Assembly (NCBI GenBank): GCA_003167255.1
Contig: PMTR01000074.1
Span: 186,106-250,105, forward strand
From: Bryobacterales bacterium
GTDB taxonomy: Bacteria; Acidobacteriota; Terriglobia; Bryobacterales; Bryobacteraceae
Direction of reading: 5' to 3'
DNA length: 64,000 nt
Shown: in pieces, positions 27,225 through 35,417 of the stretch
Position numbering within the stretch: the first letter of the stretch is position 1
Layout of the letters: every line of letters begins with the position of its first letter
The notes under the pieces: generated by a model
Told to the model about the DNA's origin: nothing
Database searches by the model: none
The model's input: the letters and a program-made list of their open reading frames with translations, nothing else
Position numbers and translations under genes: made by a program

Positions 27225-28765
27225 AGAAACTCCGCACTGTTAATTAACGCCCACGCCAGGTCTACTGCCGCGGGCCATTTATTGCCTTGGACCGATTGAA
27301 AATACGCGCTCACGGTCTTCAATTCGTCATCCGTCGGGTAGCGCGAGAGAATCGCCAGGTACAGGTGGTCGATGGGGTCGCGCGGCTTGCCGCCGGGTTG
27401 AACCTGCACCTGCGAACGCAGCGTGGCGCTCTGCTGGATCTTGAGTTGAATGTGGCTGGAATTCAGCAGGTGCAGCCGCTGCCCGGCGGTGGGAAGATTG
27501 TTGCGCTCCGATTCGAGGCCGGTGTCGCGCGGCGGCCGTCCGAACATGTCCAGAAATGAGCTGCTGATGCTGCCGTCCGGCAGCGCGATCGACCGCTGGT
27601 CGTCCGGCAAAAACGTGAACGGCTCGGGGATCGGGCTGGAATAGTCTTCCGTCGTTCCGGTGATCTGGCATATGGCGTCGATCAGCACCTCCGCATCCAG
27701 CCGGCGCAGCGGATAAGCCGCGAAATGCGCCGCGGCGGCCGGGTTGCCGGTCCGCGGAATGGAGGAGAGCTGATAGACCTGGGAGTTGAGAATCAGCCGG
27801 TAAATATGTTTCAAATCGTAGTGCGCCGACACCAGCTCGCGTTCGAGGAACGCCAGCAGCTCTGGATTGGCAGGCGGGTTGTCGGGCCGGATGTCGTCCG
27901 GTTCGTGGATGATCCCGCGGCCCATCAGCCAGCACCACACGCGGTTGACTGCATTGCGGGCGAACCAGGGATTGTCCCCGGCCAGCAGCCAGTCCGTGAA
28001 TGCCGCGCGCGGGTCCTGACCGGGGAGCAGGCGAGCCGGTCTGCCGTCGGGGAAAATGGCCGCGGGGCGGCTCTTGTTGGGATCGAAGAAAACGATCTCC
28101 TCTTTCCATTCCGTCGTCGATTTGTACTCGATCTGCGAAAAAAACGCCGCCATGCCGTCCAGCCGCGCTTTGGGCCATGCGGCCGTCCGCGTTCCCATGA
28201 ACGTCAGCGCTACGGCTTGCGCGAGGGCCTGCGGCTCCCGGCTCTCGACGGCCCGGTAGAAGTTGACCTCCGGCACGCGGAAATTGCTGCCGTTCGAAAC
28301 CAGCATCTCGCGCACGAAGCGGTCGTAGGGGACGTTGTCGCGGATGGCCGCCCGCGTCCAGTGGTAATAGGCCTGCACCGCGTTGGGCCAGAGGTTAATC
28401 GGAAACTCGGATTTAACACGCAGCAGGTCGCACCACTTCATGGCCCAGTAGTCCCCGAACTCGCTGCGCTCCAGCAGGCGGTCGATCAGGATGCCGCGCT
28501 TGTTGGGGTCGTGGTCCGCCAGGAATTTCCCAGCTTCCTCGGGGGCCGGCAGCGTGCCGATCGCATCCAGGTAAGCGCGCCGGAGAAAGACCTCGTCGGA
28601 GGCGGGATTGGCCGGCTGGATGCCCATCCGCTTCCAGTCATCGAACACCAGTTGATCGATTCTGCCGTGCGCCGCCGGTTCGCCGCCGATTTCAAATGGA
28701 GCCAGGAAGGGCTTGTCCCCGGCCAACGCCGCAGTCGCGATCAGAAAGATGAAGAGAGGTTTCAT
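27212..28765 (-). CDS. DUF1549/DUF1553 secreted protein
   Basis: 517 residues with signal peptide MKPLFIFLIATAALA. The DUF1549 part (about 35-240) contains FLRRAYLDAIGTLPAPEEA and the DUF1553 part (about 250-500) contains NPWFARNAVNRVWCWLMGRG and HIYRLILNSQVYQLSS. No N-terminal cytochrome (CxxCH) or LamG domain is present, unlike many longer planctomycete relatives. Overlaps both neighbours (RidA upstream by 4, DUF1501 downstream by 13 bases), so the set forms a tight operon. Confidence 0.92.
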   Translation of the reverse strand: MKPLFIFLIATAALAGDKPFLAPFEIGGEPAAHGRIDQLVFDDWKRMGIQPANPASDEVFLRRAYLDAIGTLPAPEEAGKFLADHDPNKRGILIDRLLERSEFGDYWAMKWCDLLRVKSEFPINLWPNAVQAYYHWTRAAIRDNVPYDRFVREMLVSNGSNFRVPEVNFYRAVESREPQALAQAVALTFMGTRTAAWPKARLDGMAAFFSQIEYKSTTEWKEEIVFFDPNKSRPAAIFPDGRPARLLPGQDPRAAFTDWLLAGDNPWFARNAVNRVWCWLMGRGIIHEPDDIRPDNPPANPELLAFLERELVSAHYDLKHIYRLILNSQVYQLSSIPRTGNPAAAAHFAAYPLRRLDAEVLIDAICQITGTTEDYSSPIPEPFTFLPDDQRSIALPDGSISSSFLDMFGRPPRDTGLESERNNLPTAGQRLHLLNSSHIQLKIQQSATLRSQVQVQPGGKPRDPIDHLYLAILSRYPTDDELKTVSAYFQSVQGNKWPAAVDLAWALINSAEFLCRH

Positions 28766-29253
28766 GGCGCGGGCTCGGTCCGAAACATGGCGATCGCTTC
28801 AATTTCGATCAGCAATTCCGGCCGGCATAGGATCGCCTGGATTCCTGTCGAAGCCGGCAGCGGATCGAGTTCCTGGCGCGCGTAAAAGGCCGTGCGCTCC
28901 TCGTTAAACGCGGCGTAATCCCGCTCGATATCGCGCAGGTAGCAGGTGGTCCGGACGATATCTTTCCACGTGGCCCCTTCGGCCGCGAGCAGCCCGGTGA
29001 TGTTCGCGAACGTTCGCCGCGTCTGCGCACGGAAATCGCCGATATGGATGCTCTCGCCGGATTCGCCGATGCTGGCGGTCCCCGAGATGAGCAGGATAGC
29101 CAGCCCATTGAGGTCGATGCGCAACCCGCGCGAAAAAGAACTCGGCTTGGGATAGTCGAAAGCCTCGTTCAGGACCCTGAGATTGGTGATGCTGCGTTTT
29201 TCAATAGGAGCCGCCGCCAGGCCGCTCAAAAGCTCTACATCCAGAAGTTTCAC
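28762..29253 (-). CDS. RidA/YjgF/UK114 family protein
   Basis: 163 residues. The RidA fold is recognisable from LISGTASIGESGESIHIGDF, QTRRTFANITGLLAAEGATW, IVRTTCYLRDIERDYAAFNE and a C-terminal LIEIEAIAMF strand. RidA enzymes hydrolyse reactive enamine/imine intermediates; this longer version may belong to another subgroup, and the catalytic Arg usually present near the C-terminus (around ILCRPELLIEIEA) appears retained. First gene of the RidA-DUF1549-DUF1501-PPC operon; the next is overlapped by ATGA. Confidence 0.85.
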   Translation of the reverse strand: MKLLDVELLSGLAAAPIEKRSITNLRVLNEAFDYPKPSSFSRGLRIDLNGLAILLISGTASIGESGESIHIGDFRAQTRRTFANITGLLAAEGATWKDIVRTTCYLRDIERDYAAFNEERTAFYARQELDPLPASTGIQAILCRPELLIEIEAIAMFRTEPAP

Positions 29254-29350
29254 GATAATACAACCCTATTATCTCCGTAAAGTCTCGCCGCGCGACACGG
29301 CGCCCAGGGTGGTACAGGCGACGTTTTCCGCGTGGGCGTTTGGCCAAATT

Positions 29351-29420
29351 GACCCATACCTGGGTCAGTTTTTGACGCGAACAAAGAACTTAAGGCCTGA
29401 AAGTGACCCATGCATGGGTC
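29351..29420. promoter_or_regulatory. Two near-identical palindromic operator-like sites
   Basis: GACCCATACCTGGGTC (29351-29366) and GACCCATGCATGGGTC (29405-29420, a perfect palindrome) lie 54 bases apart, each followed by a similar GTTT tract. They sit between the divergent ridA and fic genes. The regulator is unknown; no gene in the gap would explain them. Confidence 0.5.
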
Positions 29421-29506
29421 GGTTTGTCAGTTTACTGTAGGTCTAAGCGCGCCGCCGAAGAGATCGCGTTTCAGCATAAAGCTGGCTAACGAAACGAAAA
29501 TGGCAT

Positions 29507-29539
29507 ATCCTTTCGTTAGGAGCCGGCTAACGAAAGGAT
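29507..29539 (+). promoter_or_regulatory. Palindromic operator overlapping the fic ribosome binding site
   Basis: Perfect 13-base arms ATCCTTTCGTTAG (29507-29519) and CTAACGAAAGGAT (29527-29539) around a 7-base spacer. A further half site GGCTAACGAAA lies at 29484-29494. The right arm contains the AAAGGA that serves the GTG start at 29543, so either a bound repressor or the RNA hairpin would block translation. The Fic protein ends in a winged-helix-like domain, making autoregulation likely. Confidence 0.6.
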
Positions 29540-29542
29540 TCT

Positions 29543-30721
29543 GTGTCCAAAACAAAGGACAACAGCCCGCGCTTGGGCCGCTACATCGTCAAAACCTATG
29601 GCGAGGAGACCGTCAGGGCGTTCGTGCCACCGCCGCTCCCGCCGAATCCTCCGGTGCGCCCGGAGGCCGTCCAACGGCTGCTCGATCAGGCGAACCAAGC
29701 TCTCGGCCGCCTCGACGGCCTGGCTTCCGTTCTACCCAACCTATCGCTCTTCATCTACGCCTACGTTCGCAAGGAGGCGGTGCTCTCCTCTCAAATCGAA
29801 GGGACTCAGTCCTCTCTCTCCGACCTGCTGCTCTTTGAGAACGGCGAGGCGCCGGGCGTGCCGCTGAACGACGTCCAGGAAGTCTCGAACTACGTGGCGG
29901 CGCTGACCCATGGCCTCGAACGGTTGCGGGGGGGATTTCCGCTCTCCTTGCGGCTCATCCGCGAGATTCATGGGGTCCTTCTGTCGAAGGGCCGGGGCAG
30001 CGATAAGGAGCCGGGCGAATTCCGGCAAAGCCAGAATTGGATCGGCGGCAACCGCCCGGGGACCGCGGCCTTCGTTCCGCCGCCGCCTGAACTCGTACTC
30101 GATTGCATGAGCGCCCTCGAACTGTTCCTGCATGACGAGCGGGCGGGTCTCCCCATGCTCATCAAAGCCGGTCTGGTGCACGTCCAGTTTGAGACGATTC
30201 ACCCTTTCCTCGACGGCAACGGCCGCCTTGGCCGGTTGCTTATCACATTCCTCCTGTGCGCCGGCGGTGTGCTGCGGGAGCCGATCCTCTATCTGAGCCT
30301 CTACTTCAAGCAGCACCGTTCCGTTTACTACGATCTGCTCGATCGAGTGCGGACCCAGGGAGACTGGGAGACCTGGCTGGACTTCTTCCTGACGGGCGTC
30401 AGGGATACCGCCGAACAGGCCGCGGCCGCCGCGCGCCGCATCCTGGCGGTTTTCGAGGAGCACCGGCGCAAGATCGAAGCGCTGGGCCGTCCGGCGGCAT
30501 CGGTGCTGCGCGTGTTTGAACACATGCAGCGCAACCCGATCGTGTCGATACCCGCCGCTGCCCGGAGCATCGGCATCTCCGCGCCCACCGTGGCGAAATC
30601 GCTGGAGCACATGCGGCGCTTGGGCATGCTGCGCGAGATCACCGGGCGACAACGCCACCGGCTCTTCGCATACGATGCCTACCTGGCGATTCTAAGCGAG
30701 GGAACCGAACCGATTCGGTGA
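29543..30721 (+). CDS. Fic family AMP-transferase with C-terminal winged helix
   Basis: 392 residues from GTG 29543. The Fic active-site loop HPFLDGNGRLGR is complete at residues 220-231. An inhibitory helix of the class II type (SSQIEG, 82-87, matching [S/T]xxxE[G/N]) precedes the core, so activity is probably self-restrained. The C-terminal ~80 residues (SIPAAARSIGISAPTVAKSL) form a helix-turn-helix/winged-helix domain. Fic enzymes transfer AMP to Ser/Thr/Tyr of target proteins. It stands alone, with a palindromic operator at its start. Target unknown. Confidence 0.92.
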   Translation: MSKTKDNSPRLGRYIVKTYGEETVRAFVPPPLPPNPPVRPEAVQRLLDQANQALGRLDGLASVLPNLSLFIYAYVRKEAVLSSQIEGTQSSLSDLLLFENGEAPGVPLNDVQEVSNYVAALTHGLERLRGGFPLSLRLIREIHGVLLSKGRGSDKEPGEFRQSQNWIGGNRPGTAAFVPPPPELVLDCMSALELFLHDERAGLPMLIKAGLVHVQFETIHPFLDGNGRLGRLLITFLLCAGGVLREPILYLSLYFKQHRSVYYDLLDRVRTQGDWETWLDFFLTGVRDTAEQAAAAARRILAVFEEHRRKIEALGRPAASVLRVFEHMQRNPIVSIPAAARSIGISAPTVAKSLEHMRRLGMLREITGRQRHRLFAYDAYLAILSEGTEPIR

Positions 30722-30826
30722 ACGATCGCCCGCGCAACGCGCTGCGGGACCGGCCCATTTCTATTCCGCCCCGGGTTGCCGCAAGCTCCGTGTTAGAATT
30801 TGCCAGGATCGCTGCAACCTGCCCAT

Positions 30827-31912
30827 ATGCTCGAAGATCAGCGCGGAAACAGCACGCCCGGCCATCCGAATGCCCCGAATACCTGGTCGCGTCATTTGCT
30901 CTGGCTCAGCGGCATCTGGGTTTTACCCCTTTGCTGGATCGTACGATGGATTCTTCCTCCCTCGGCTCTGGCCACCAGCCTGGTCTTGGTTGTCGCGTGT
31001 TCCCTGGCGCCTCTTCCGGCCCTCCTGCTTTCCCGCCGCCAGCGTAATCGCGCGCTCCGCGAGGCGAGGAACGCCCGCGAAGAGGCCGAACAACTGAAGC
31101 TGCAGTTGGAGACCGTCCGCTTTCGAACGGCAAGAACGCGTGAAGAACTGTCGGCCGCCGACCAGCAGGCCCGGTTGTCGCATCAACTCACGATTCTGGG
31201 CCAATTCACGGCCGGCTTCATGCACGAATTCAACAATCCGCTGGCGATCGTGACCGGCCGCATCGAGGTGCTGCTGGAGGAACGGCAGGCGGACGCAGCG
31301 CTCTGCAGCGACCTCCAGCAGATGCTGAAGGAGATGCGCTACATGGGAAACATCGCGCGCACGCTGCTGCAGGCATTGCGGCGCGAGCGGGGGGGCGAGG
31401 TCTTCGCTCCCTCGGCTCCGTCCGAGGCCTTGGAGGAGGCGCGAGCGGCGCTCCTGCCTTCAGCGCATGAGCAGGGGGTTCGAGTGGTGCAGGAAATCGC
31501 CGATGTCCCCCGCGTCAACCTGCCCGGGCATGTGGTGAACGAAGTGGTCCGCGGTCTGCTGAGCAACGCCCTGGACGCGCTCAAAGGGCGTGAGGACGCG
31601 ACGATCTGGATCCGGCTGGAACCGTACCACACGCCGGGGGCCAAGGTGGTACTCAGAATCGAAGACAACGGGCCAGGTGTTCCCGAAAGCATCCGGGAGC
31701 ACCTGTTCGAGCCGTTCGTTTCTCAGAGTCCCGGACGGGAGCGACTGGGGCTCGGACTGTTCCTGGGGGCCAGCCTCCTCGATATGTACGACGGCCGCAT
31801 GTGGTATGAAGACAGGAGCGGTGGCGGAGCCAGTTTTGTTGTAGAGATACCCCCGGCGCGTTTTATGCGGGGCCAGCCCTACCATTGGTTTGTCGGAGGC
31901 AATCCGTCGTGA
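30827..31912 (+). CDS. NtrB-like membrane sensor histidine kinase
   Basis: 361 residues from ATG 30827. Two N-terminal membrane segments (LLWLSGIWVLPLCWIV and ALATSLVLVVACSLAPLPAL) are followed by a coiled coil, an H-box GFMHEFNNPLAIVTGRIEVL, and a HATPase_c domain with RGLLSNALDALKG (N box), IEDNGPGVPE (G1) and LGLGLFLG (G2). No separate sensor domain is evident. GTGA overlap with the downstream sigma-54 activator identifies the pair as one two-component system. Confidence 0.9.
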   Translation: MLEDQRGNSTPGHPNAPNTWSRHLLWLSGIWVLPLCWIVRWILPPSALATSLVLVVACSLAPLPALLLSRRQRNRALREARNAREEAEQLKLQLETVRFRTARTREELSAADQQARLSHQLTILGQFTAGFMHEFNNPLAIVTGRIEVLLEERQADAALCSDLQQMLKEMRYMGNIARTLLQALRRERGGEVFAPSAPSEALEEARAALLPSAHEQGVRVVQEIADVPRVNLPGHVVNEVVRGLLSNALDALKGREDATIWIRLEPYHTPGAKVVLRIEDNGPGVPESIREHLFEPFVSQSPGRERLGLGLFLGASLLDMYDGRMWYEDRSGGGASFVVEIPPARFMRGQPYHWFVGGNPS

Positions 31913-33276
31913 ATCGCATCTTCGTAATTGACGACGAGCCGGCCATGGGCGAGAACATTCAGCGCATGCTGAAGTTTCCCGAGACCACCGTGACGGCCTA
32001 TGCGGATCCGCTCAAGGGCCTGGCGGATGCACTGGCAAAGCCGCCCGACCTCGTGTTGCTGGACATGCGTATGCCCGGGATGTCGGGCGATGAGGTTTTC
32101 GCGCGGCTGCACGAGGCGCATCCCGGCCTGCCGATCGTCTTTCTGACTGCGTTCGGATCGGTGGAGGGTGCGGTGCTGGCCATACGCAACGGGGCGTTCG
32201 ATTACCTGCAGAAGCCGTTCAAGCGGGAGGATCTTCTGCTGGTGGTGAGGCGGGCGCTCTCTCACGCCGAGTTGGAGCAGGAGGTCGAGAGGCTGAAAGG
32301 AAGGCTGGAGGCGCTCGGCGAAAGCGACCAACCCCAGAGCCGCAGCGCCGTCATGCTGGAATTGACCGAAAAGGCGCGGCGGGCGGCCGCAACCGATGCC
32401 ACCGTTATGATTCTGGGGGAGAGCGGCACGGGCAAGGAGGTGATGGCCCGCTACATTCAAAGCCAGAGCCCGCGTAAAAACAGGCCCTTCGTGCCGGTGG
32501 AGTGCAGTGCCCTGCCGGGGTCGCTCATCGAGAGCGAGTTGTTCGGTTACGAGCGCGGAGCCTTCACCGGCGCGGAGCGCACCAAGAAAGGTCTGATCGA
32601 ATCGGCCGATGGCGGCACGCTGTTCCTGGACGAGATCGGCGATCTGAGCGTGGAACTGCAAACGCGCCTGTTTCGCTTCGTCGAAGAACGCCAACTGCGG
32701 CGTTTGGGAGGTCTCGAGACGGTGCGCGTGGATTGCCGGATTCTGTGCGCCACGAACCAGGACCTGGCGGCGAAGATCAAGGCCGGCACATTTCGCGAAG
32801 AGTTGTACTACCGGCTGGGAGTGGTCACGGTCAAGCTGCCCGCGCTGCGCGAAAGGCCGGAAGACATTCCTCATCTGGCCCGTGTCTTCCTGGAGCGATT
32901 TTCCCGGCGCTACGGTAAGAGCCTGTCCGCGTCGCCGCAATTCTATGAAGCGCTTCTCAGCCAGCCCTGGCCGGGCAATGTGCGGCAGCTCAAGAATCTC
33001 ATGGAGAAGCTCACGGCACTACACCCCGGCGGTGTTCTGGAGCCGGAAGACGTCGCCGACGACCTGCAGCCAACCGGCGCGGCTTGCCATCTTTCCAGCC
33101 TTCCGTGGAAAGAGGCGCGGGAGCAGTACCTGGCGAGCTTCGAGCTCTCTTACGCCCAAACGCTGTTGGCTCGTTGCGGCGGCAACATCAGCGCCGCGGC
33201 GCGCGAGGCCGGCGTGGATCGCAAGACGTTTTACGCGTTATTGAAGCGGGAGAAAGAACCGCAGGCTGGGGAATGA
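31909..33276 (+). CDS. NtrC-type sigma-54 response regulator
   Basis: 455 residues from GTG 31909. Intact receiver with DD at 8-9 and the phospho-acceptor Asp52 in VLLDMRMPGMSG. The AAA+ domain has [32 protein letters not shown] and PALRERPEDIP. C-terminal Fis-type HTH with CGGNISAAAREAGVDRKTFY. The start overlaps the kinase stop. A GG-N10-GC element of sigma-54 type lies 400 bases downstream, just before the cytochrome-barrel gene, which may be a target. Confidence 0.93.
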   Translation: MNRIFVIDDEPAMGENIQRMLKFPETTVTAYADPLKGLADALAKPPDLVLLDMRMPGMSGDEVFARLHEAHPGLPIVFLTAFGSVEGAVLAIRNGAFDYLQKPFKREDLLLVVRRALSHAELEQEVERLKGRLEALGESDQPQSRSAVMLELTEKARRAAATDATVMILGESGTGKEVMARYIQSQSPRKNRPFVPVECSALPGSLIESELFGYERGAFTGAERTKKGLIESADGGTLFLDEIGDLSVELQTRLFRFVEERQLRRLGGLETVRVDCRILCATNQDLAAKIKAGTFREELYYRLGVVTVKLPALRERPEDIPHLARVFLERFSRRYGKSLSASPQFYEALLSQPWPGNVRQLKNLMEKLTALHPGGVLEPEDVADDLQPTGAACHLSSLPWKEAREQYLASFELSYAQTLLARCGGNISAAAREAGVDRKTFYALLKREKEPQAGE

Positions 33277-33340
33277 ACTAGAGCGCGCATTTAGCGACGG
33301 CAAGGAATACTGGAGTATATTGAGGTGACTAGGGGGTTAC

Positions 33341-33496
33341 TTGCCGCACAATCTCAAAGACCCGGACCCACAGTGGATCGAGAAGCTTCGTGAGATCTCC
33401 GATCGTTGCGCCGCGCGAACAATGCTCGATGTGCGCTCGGACGATGAGTTGATAGGCTACGACGAATTCGGGGCTCCCGCCGACCCTGGTGATTGA
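33341..33496 (+). CDS. Short VapB-like antitoxin remnant
   Basis: 51 residues from TTG 33341 preceded by AGGGGG. It begins PHNLKDPDPQWIEKL and ends RSDDELIGYDEFGAPADPGD. Both ends look like those of VapB-family antitoxins (N-terminal NLKDP-type strand, C-terminal DELIGYDE toxin-binding tail), but the middle is shorter than usual. No PIN toxin follows; a hairpin repeat begins directly after the stop. Probably a decayed or solitary antitoxin. Expression is uncertain. Confidence 0.4.
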   Translation: MPHNLKDPDPQWIEKLREISDRCAARTMLDVRSDDELIGYDEFGAPADPGD

Positions 33497-33497
33497 T

Positions 33498-33565
33498 ACG
33501 CGGCCGGCCTTCCGGCCGGCTGGACCCGCTGGAAAGCGGGTCCGCAGCCTGAAAGGCCGCCCCAC
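33498..33565. repeat. Multi-hairpin intergenic repeat, possibly a partial family B copy
   Basis: Two strong hairpins in tandem: GCCGGCC/GGCCGGC arms around 33503-33520, and GGACCCGCT/AGCGGGTCC with a GGAA loop at 33522-33543. The tail GGCCGCCCCAC resembles the end of the 120-base family B repeat. Nothing else is seen before the candidate promoter at 33671. Confidence 0.5.
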
Positions 33566-33670
33566 CGGTTGGGGAATTAACTCCACAGCTCACCAGTTAT
33601 TTCGGGGAATCATCTCCCCATATTAGGTTTGGAACATCTCTAAGCAATTGAGATAAAAGGAGTCCTTTCT

Positions 33671-33686
33671 TGGCCATCGGCGTGCT
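33671..33686 (+). promoter_or_regulatory. Candidate sigma-54 promoter
   Basis: TTGGCC-ATCGGCG-TGCTTT has GG (33672-33673) and GC (33684-33685) exactly 10 bases apart, the required spacing for -24/-12 elements, though TGGCAC is not fully matched. The predicted start of transcription falls at the ATG 33698, so the real translation start could be the ATG at 33737. Confidence 0.3.
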
Positions 33687-33697
33687 TTTCCGATGTC

Positions 33698-34999
33698 ATG
33701 GCTCTACCGCGAAGAAAGTCCTGGCTCCCGGCTGTCATGCCGATTCTGGCGGCCCTCGGTTACGCTGTCTTGGCTCCACAGCCGGCACGGGCGATTCCGG
33801 CCTTTGCCCGAAAGTTCGGGGTGAAGTGCTACGCCTGCCATACCATTCCGCCGGCCCTGAACAAGACCGGCTATATGTTCAAGCGGCTGGGGTACCGGAT
33901 GCCTCCCGACGAAATGGATGGCACCAAGGCGGCGCCAAAAATTTCCGAGCTGGACAAGAACATCAAGTTCAGCATCACCAACTCGCTGGCGATCATCGCC
34001 CAGGGAAGCTTCACGGTGGACAAGACGGCGGGCGACGGCATCAGCCCCACCTCCAGTTCGAGCTTCAATCTGGATGAAGTCGCGCTGTTTGCGGCCGGGG
34101 CGGTGCCGGACAGCGGCTTTTCCTACTTCACGCACTTCGAACTGTCGCAGGGCGGCGCTAGTCCATTCCTGGAACAGGGGGTGCTGGGCTACACGGCGGG
34201 CCGCGCCAATAGCAGCTTTTTCGTCAAGGCCGGCCAGATGCACATGCAGGAGGGAGAAGGCACGCGGGCAGCCATGTTCTACAATCTGTTCCCCGACCCG
34301 GCTCCGCTGCTGACGAACACCAGCCCGATCAACTTTACGCTGGACCAGCATCCGGTGGGCGTCAACGTGGGATACACGTGGGCCTCGAACTATTTCAAGC
34401 AGGTGTTCGCGGTCTCGGCCAAAGTCACCAACGGGCTGAACGCCGACGGCAGCGAGATCGTTTTCGGCTCCACCAAGAACTCCAAAGATTTCTGGTTCGA
34501 CGCCGATTACTGGTTCGGCCCCGATGGCGGCGTCACATTCATGACGTATTACGGCAAGAAAGACCAGGTACAGAATCAGGGAGCCGCGGACGAGTTCACG
34601 TACCAGCCCACGATTCGCCGCTACGGCGTCTTCGGCAACTACCTGTTCTTCGACAAATTGGACATTCTGGGAGGATTTCTGCGCGACAACGACGACTGGC
34701 AGGATGAGCCAGGCGCCAAACTTACCAACTTCACTTCGAATGGGTATCGCGCCGAGGCGGATTACTACATCCAGCGAGGCTTCGCCGTGATGGCCAGGTA
34801 CGATCGCATGAAGCAGACCATCGCCAACGGGCCGGCGAATCATACGCAGGCCTGGAACTTCGGCGGCGAAAAAGCGCTCACGGAACTCGGCAACGTGGTG
34901 TTGCGCGCCACCTACGGGCACGAGCGCGATCAGGACCCGACTTCGGGCCTGGTGACTACGGACAAACTCTTCAAAATCGATTTGCGGTTGATGTGGTAA
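33698..34999 (+). CDS. Outer-membrane barrel protein with N-terminal c-type haem site
   Basis: 433 residues. A signal peptide ends near residue 32 (APQPARA). One haem-binding CYACH follows at 44-48, in FARKFGVKCYACHTIPPALN. From about residue 75 the protein alternates short amphipathic strands with aromatic girdles and ends in LFKIDLRLMW, a beta-barrel C-terminal signature with terminal aromatic. This cytochrome-barrel layout suggests electron passage at the outer membrane. ATG 33698 or the internal ATG at 33737 could be the start. First of six consecutive electron-transfer genes. Confidence 0.82.
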   Translation: MALPRRKSWLPAVMPILAALGYAVLAPQPARAIPAFARKFGVKCYACHTIPPALNKTGYMFKRLGYRMPPDEMDGTKAAPKISELDKNIKFSITNSLAIIAQGSFTVDKTAGDGISPTSSSSFNLDEVALFAAGAVPDSGFSYFTHFELSQGGASPFLEQGVLGYTAGRANSSFFVKAGQMHMQEGEGTRAAMFYNLFPDPAPLLTNTSPINFTLDQHPVGVNVGYTWASNYFKQVFAVSAKVTNGLNADGSEIVFGSTKNSKDFWFDADYWFGPDGGVTFMTYYGKKDQVQNQGAADEFTYQPTIRRYGVFGNYLFFDKLDILGGFLRDNDDWQDEPGAKLTNFTSNGYRAEADYYIQRGFAVMARYDRMKQTIANGPANHTQAWNFGGEKALTELGNVVLRATYGHERDQDPTSGLVTTDKLFKIDLRLMW

Positions 35000-35003
35000 A
35001 GGG

Positions 35004-35405
35004 ATGACGGACATGAAAAAACTAATCCAGAGAATGATAATGCTGGCGCCCCTGGTACTGGCGGCGCAGACCAGCAATGTGGTGCTTCCACAGGATAAGG
35101 GGCCGGACAAGATCGATGTGAGCGCCTACCCGGCTCCATTGCAGGCGGCTTATAAGCTGTTTGGCGCCAAGTGCTCCAAGTGCCACACCATCGCGCGGCC
35201 CCTCAATACCATGATGAAGCGCGATGAATGGCAGCGCTACGTCAGCCGCATGATGCACAAGCCAAACTCCGGCATCAGCGACGCTCAGGGAAGACAGATC
35301 TTCGATTTCATCGTTTACGATCAGACCGAGCGAAAAGACAAGAACCCGAAGGCCTTTTTCCCGGCCTTGAGCGACGAAGAAATCGAGAAGCTGAAGAAGC
35401 AGTAA
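35004..35405 (+). CDS. Periplasmic monohaem cytochrome c
   Basis: 133 residues with signal sequence (KKLIQRMIMLAPLVLAAQ). One haem motif CSKCH at about 57-61, preceded by YKLFGAKCSKCH and followed by a Met/His-rich stretch (TMMKRDEWQRYVSRMMHKP) that could supply the sixth ligand. The C-terminal third is charged. Four bases separate it from the preceding barrel gene and 12 from the next. Likely a small electron shuttle in this operon; partner not determinable. Confidence 0.85.
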   Translation: MTDMKKLIQRMIMLAPLVLAAQTSNVVLPQDKGPDKIDVSAYPAPLQAAYKLFGAKCSKCHTIARPLNTMMKRDEWQRYVSRMMHKPNSGISDAQGRQIFDFIVYDQTERKDKNPKAFFPALSDEEIEKLKKQ

Positions 35406-35417
35406 CGGGAAGCCGCC

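Noticed and set aside
30718..31047. Open frame overlapping the histidine kinase start
   Set aside because: Low-complexity Pro/Ser/Arg composition; the kinase frame from ATG 30827 explains this segment.
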